NCBI GenBank assembly: GCA_012523605.1 | Contig: JAAYTY010000076.1 | Coordinates: 1-6,479 of the forward strand | DNA length: 6,479 nucleotides | Source of the DNA: Candidatus Fermentibacterota bacterium | Lineage (GTDB): Bacteria > Fermentibacterota > Fermentibacteria > Fermentibacterales > Fermentibacteraceae | Direction of reading: 5' to 3' | Part shown: positions 5,747 to 6,479 of the stretch, piece by piece | Position numbering within the stretch: position 1 is the first letter of the stretch | Layout: each line of letters opens with the position of its first letter | Notes under the pieces: generated by a model | What the model saw: only the letters and a program-made list of their open reading frames with translations | Told to the model about the DNA's origin: nothing | Database searches by the model: none | Program-made: the position numbers and the translations under genes

Positions 5747-5775
5747 TTGACAGGCGGAGGCGCGCTCCGTATCGT
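5747..5775 (+). promoter_or_regulatory. Putative sigma-70-type promoter of the C10 peptidase gene
   Basis: A perfect TTGACA (5747-5752), a 17-nt spacer and TATCGT (5770-5775, four of six matches) lie 63-92 nt before the start codon. This is the best-looking promoter in the window. Confidence 0.5.
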
Positions 5776-5838
5776 CTTATGGAAGCATGTTCGGCGCGAG
5801 GTCTCCGGCCCGGCGTCCTGGTCTTGATGGAGGTGGTC

Positions 5839-6479
5839 ATGTTCAGGCTACTGCTACTGGCTGCGGCAGTCTCCACCGGCTTCGCCGCTGGCGTAGGACC
5901 TGAAGCCTCCCTGCGGGCCGTGGAGGCGCGGCTCGACAGGGACGGGACGAATTCCGAGTACTCGATCGGGAGCTTCATACCGGTGACCGACGGCGACGGA
6001 ACCCTGCTCGCTAGGGCATTCGAGCTTCTTCCGTCGGGCTATGTGATCGTCACCGCCGATGACGCGCTGCCGCCGGTCATAGCCTATTCCTACGAGGGCA
6101 GCCTGACCGGCCCGGAGGGCGGCTTCGGCATTATCGACCTCGCGAGACTGGACCTCGGGCGGAGAATGGATCTCCTGGAATCGACCCCGGAGGAGACCAT
6201 AGAGCGGAACCGCGCCCTCTGGTCGGCCTGCACCGGCGGGCGGCCCTTCACGCTCGAACCGCTCACCCAGTGGCCCCCCGAGGGCACCACGCCGACGGGC
6301 GGATGGCTTTGGGAGAACTGGACCCAGGGTTCTCCGTATAACGCATACTGCCCCATGGACAACATCGCCGGCGCGAGGAGCGTGGCGGGATGCCCCGCGG
6401 TGGCGATGGGCATGATCGTGGACAACCTCGAAACCGCCATGAGCGTGTATTTCACGGACGCGGACGACTACTACCACAA
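5839..6479 (+). CDS. Secreted C10-family (streptopain-type) cysteine peptidase precursor, partial at the 3' end
   Basis: GGAGGT (5829-5834) precedes the ATG at 5839; an in-frame ATG at 5827 overlaps that ribosome site and is less likely. MFRLLLLAAAVSTGFAAG is a signal peptide. Residues about 25-140 look like the C10 inhibitory propeptide, with the typical LARAFELLPSGYVIVTADD (57-75) and PPVIAYSYEG stretches. The catalytic domain begins near W158: WENWTQGSPYNAYCPMD (158-174) matches the family's W.Q..PYN..CP motif, and RSVAGCPAVAMGMI contains the nucleophile Cys185 (codon 6391-6393) in the usual GCxAxAM setting. The catalytic His and the following Asn/Trp are expected beyond the window edge, where the frame is still open after 213 codons. 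It is presumably exported and activated by removal of the propeptide. It lies downstream of the lipoprotein gene with its own promoter. Confidence 0.9.
   Translation, partial: MFRLLLLAAAVSTGFAAGVGPEASLRAVEARLDRDGTNSEYSIGSFIPVTDGDGTLLARAFELLPSGYVIVTADDALPPVIAYSYEGSLTGPEGGFGIIDLARLDLGRRMDLLESTPEETIERNRALWSACTGGRPFTLEPLTQWPPEGTTPTGGWLWENWTQGSPYNAYCPMDNIAGARSVAGCPAVAMGMIVDNLETAMSVYFTDADDYYH

Noticed and set aside
4773..5978. 401-codon open frame on the minus strand spanning the lipoprotein and peptidase starts
   Set aside because: It crosses two + strand genes that have ribosome sites, signal peptides and family motifs, and runs through both right-hand repeat copies. Its translation is low-complexity His/Arg/Gly-rich shadow sequence.

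Overview
The window is high-GC DNA with dense, ribosome-binding-site-led genes, all six of them on the + strand. Nothing in it fixes the taxon. The combination of a winged-helix AAA ATPase, a sigma-54-type activator, a lipoprotein and a secreted C10 (streptopain-type) protease suggests a diderm, perhaps an FCB-group or candidate-phylum bacterium; this is a low-confidence inference. I saw no tRNA, rRNA, CRISPR array or transposase gene.

Left part (about 1-4503): a compact set of four genes. First comes a tandem AAA+ ATPase whose first ATPase module is degenerate and whose second is intact; its 5' end may lie outside the window. After a 78-nt gap with a plausible promoter comes a sigma-54-type activator with an unusual N-terminal domain (a degenerate DHH-phosphoesterase-like fold is my best guess), an intact GAFTGA loop, a Lys in place of the catalytic Walker B Glu, and a Fis-type HTH. 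Two small proteins follow with overlapping reading frames (11 and 20 nt). They look like diverged paralogues of each other and I do not recognise either.

Middle (4529-4852): the start of an iron-sulfur-flavoprotein / NADPH-dependent FMN reductase gene, cut after 59 codons by a 147-bp element with perfect 31-bp terminal inverted repeats. The element supplies the stop codon. The rest of the flavoprotein gene is not found on the other side, so the site looks rearranged and not like a simple insertion.

Right part (4853-6479): a lipoprotein of unknown function and the first 213 codons of a secreted C10 peptidase. Each is preceded by a sigma-70-like promoter, and just upstream of each promoter lies a copy of the element's right-hand repeat in the same orientation.

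Working together: the ATPase, activator and two small proteins are the best candidate for an undescribed functional unit. The activator could sense a nucleotide-like ligand through its N-terminal domain and control, or partner with, the ATPase and the small proteins. The lipoprotein and protease are a separate cell-envelope or secreted set, brought next to this unit or bordered by the repeat element.
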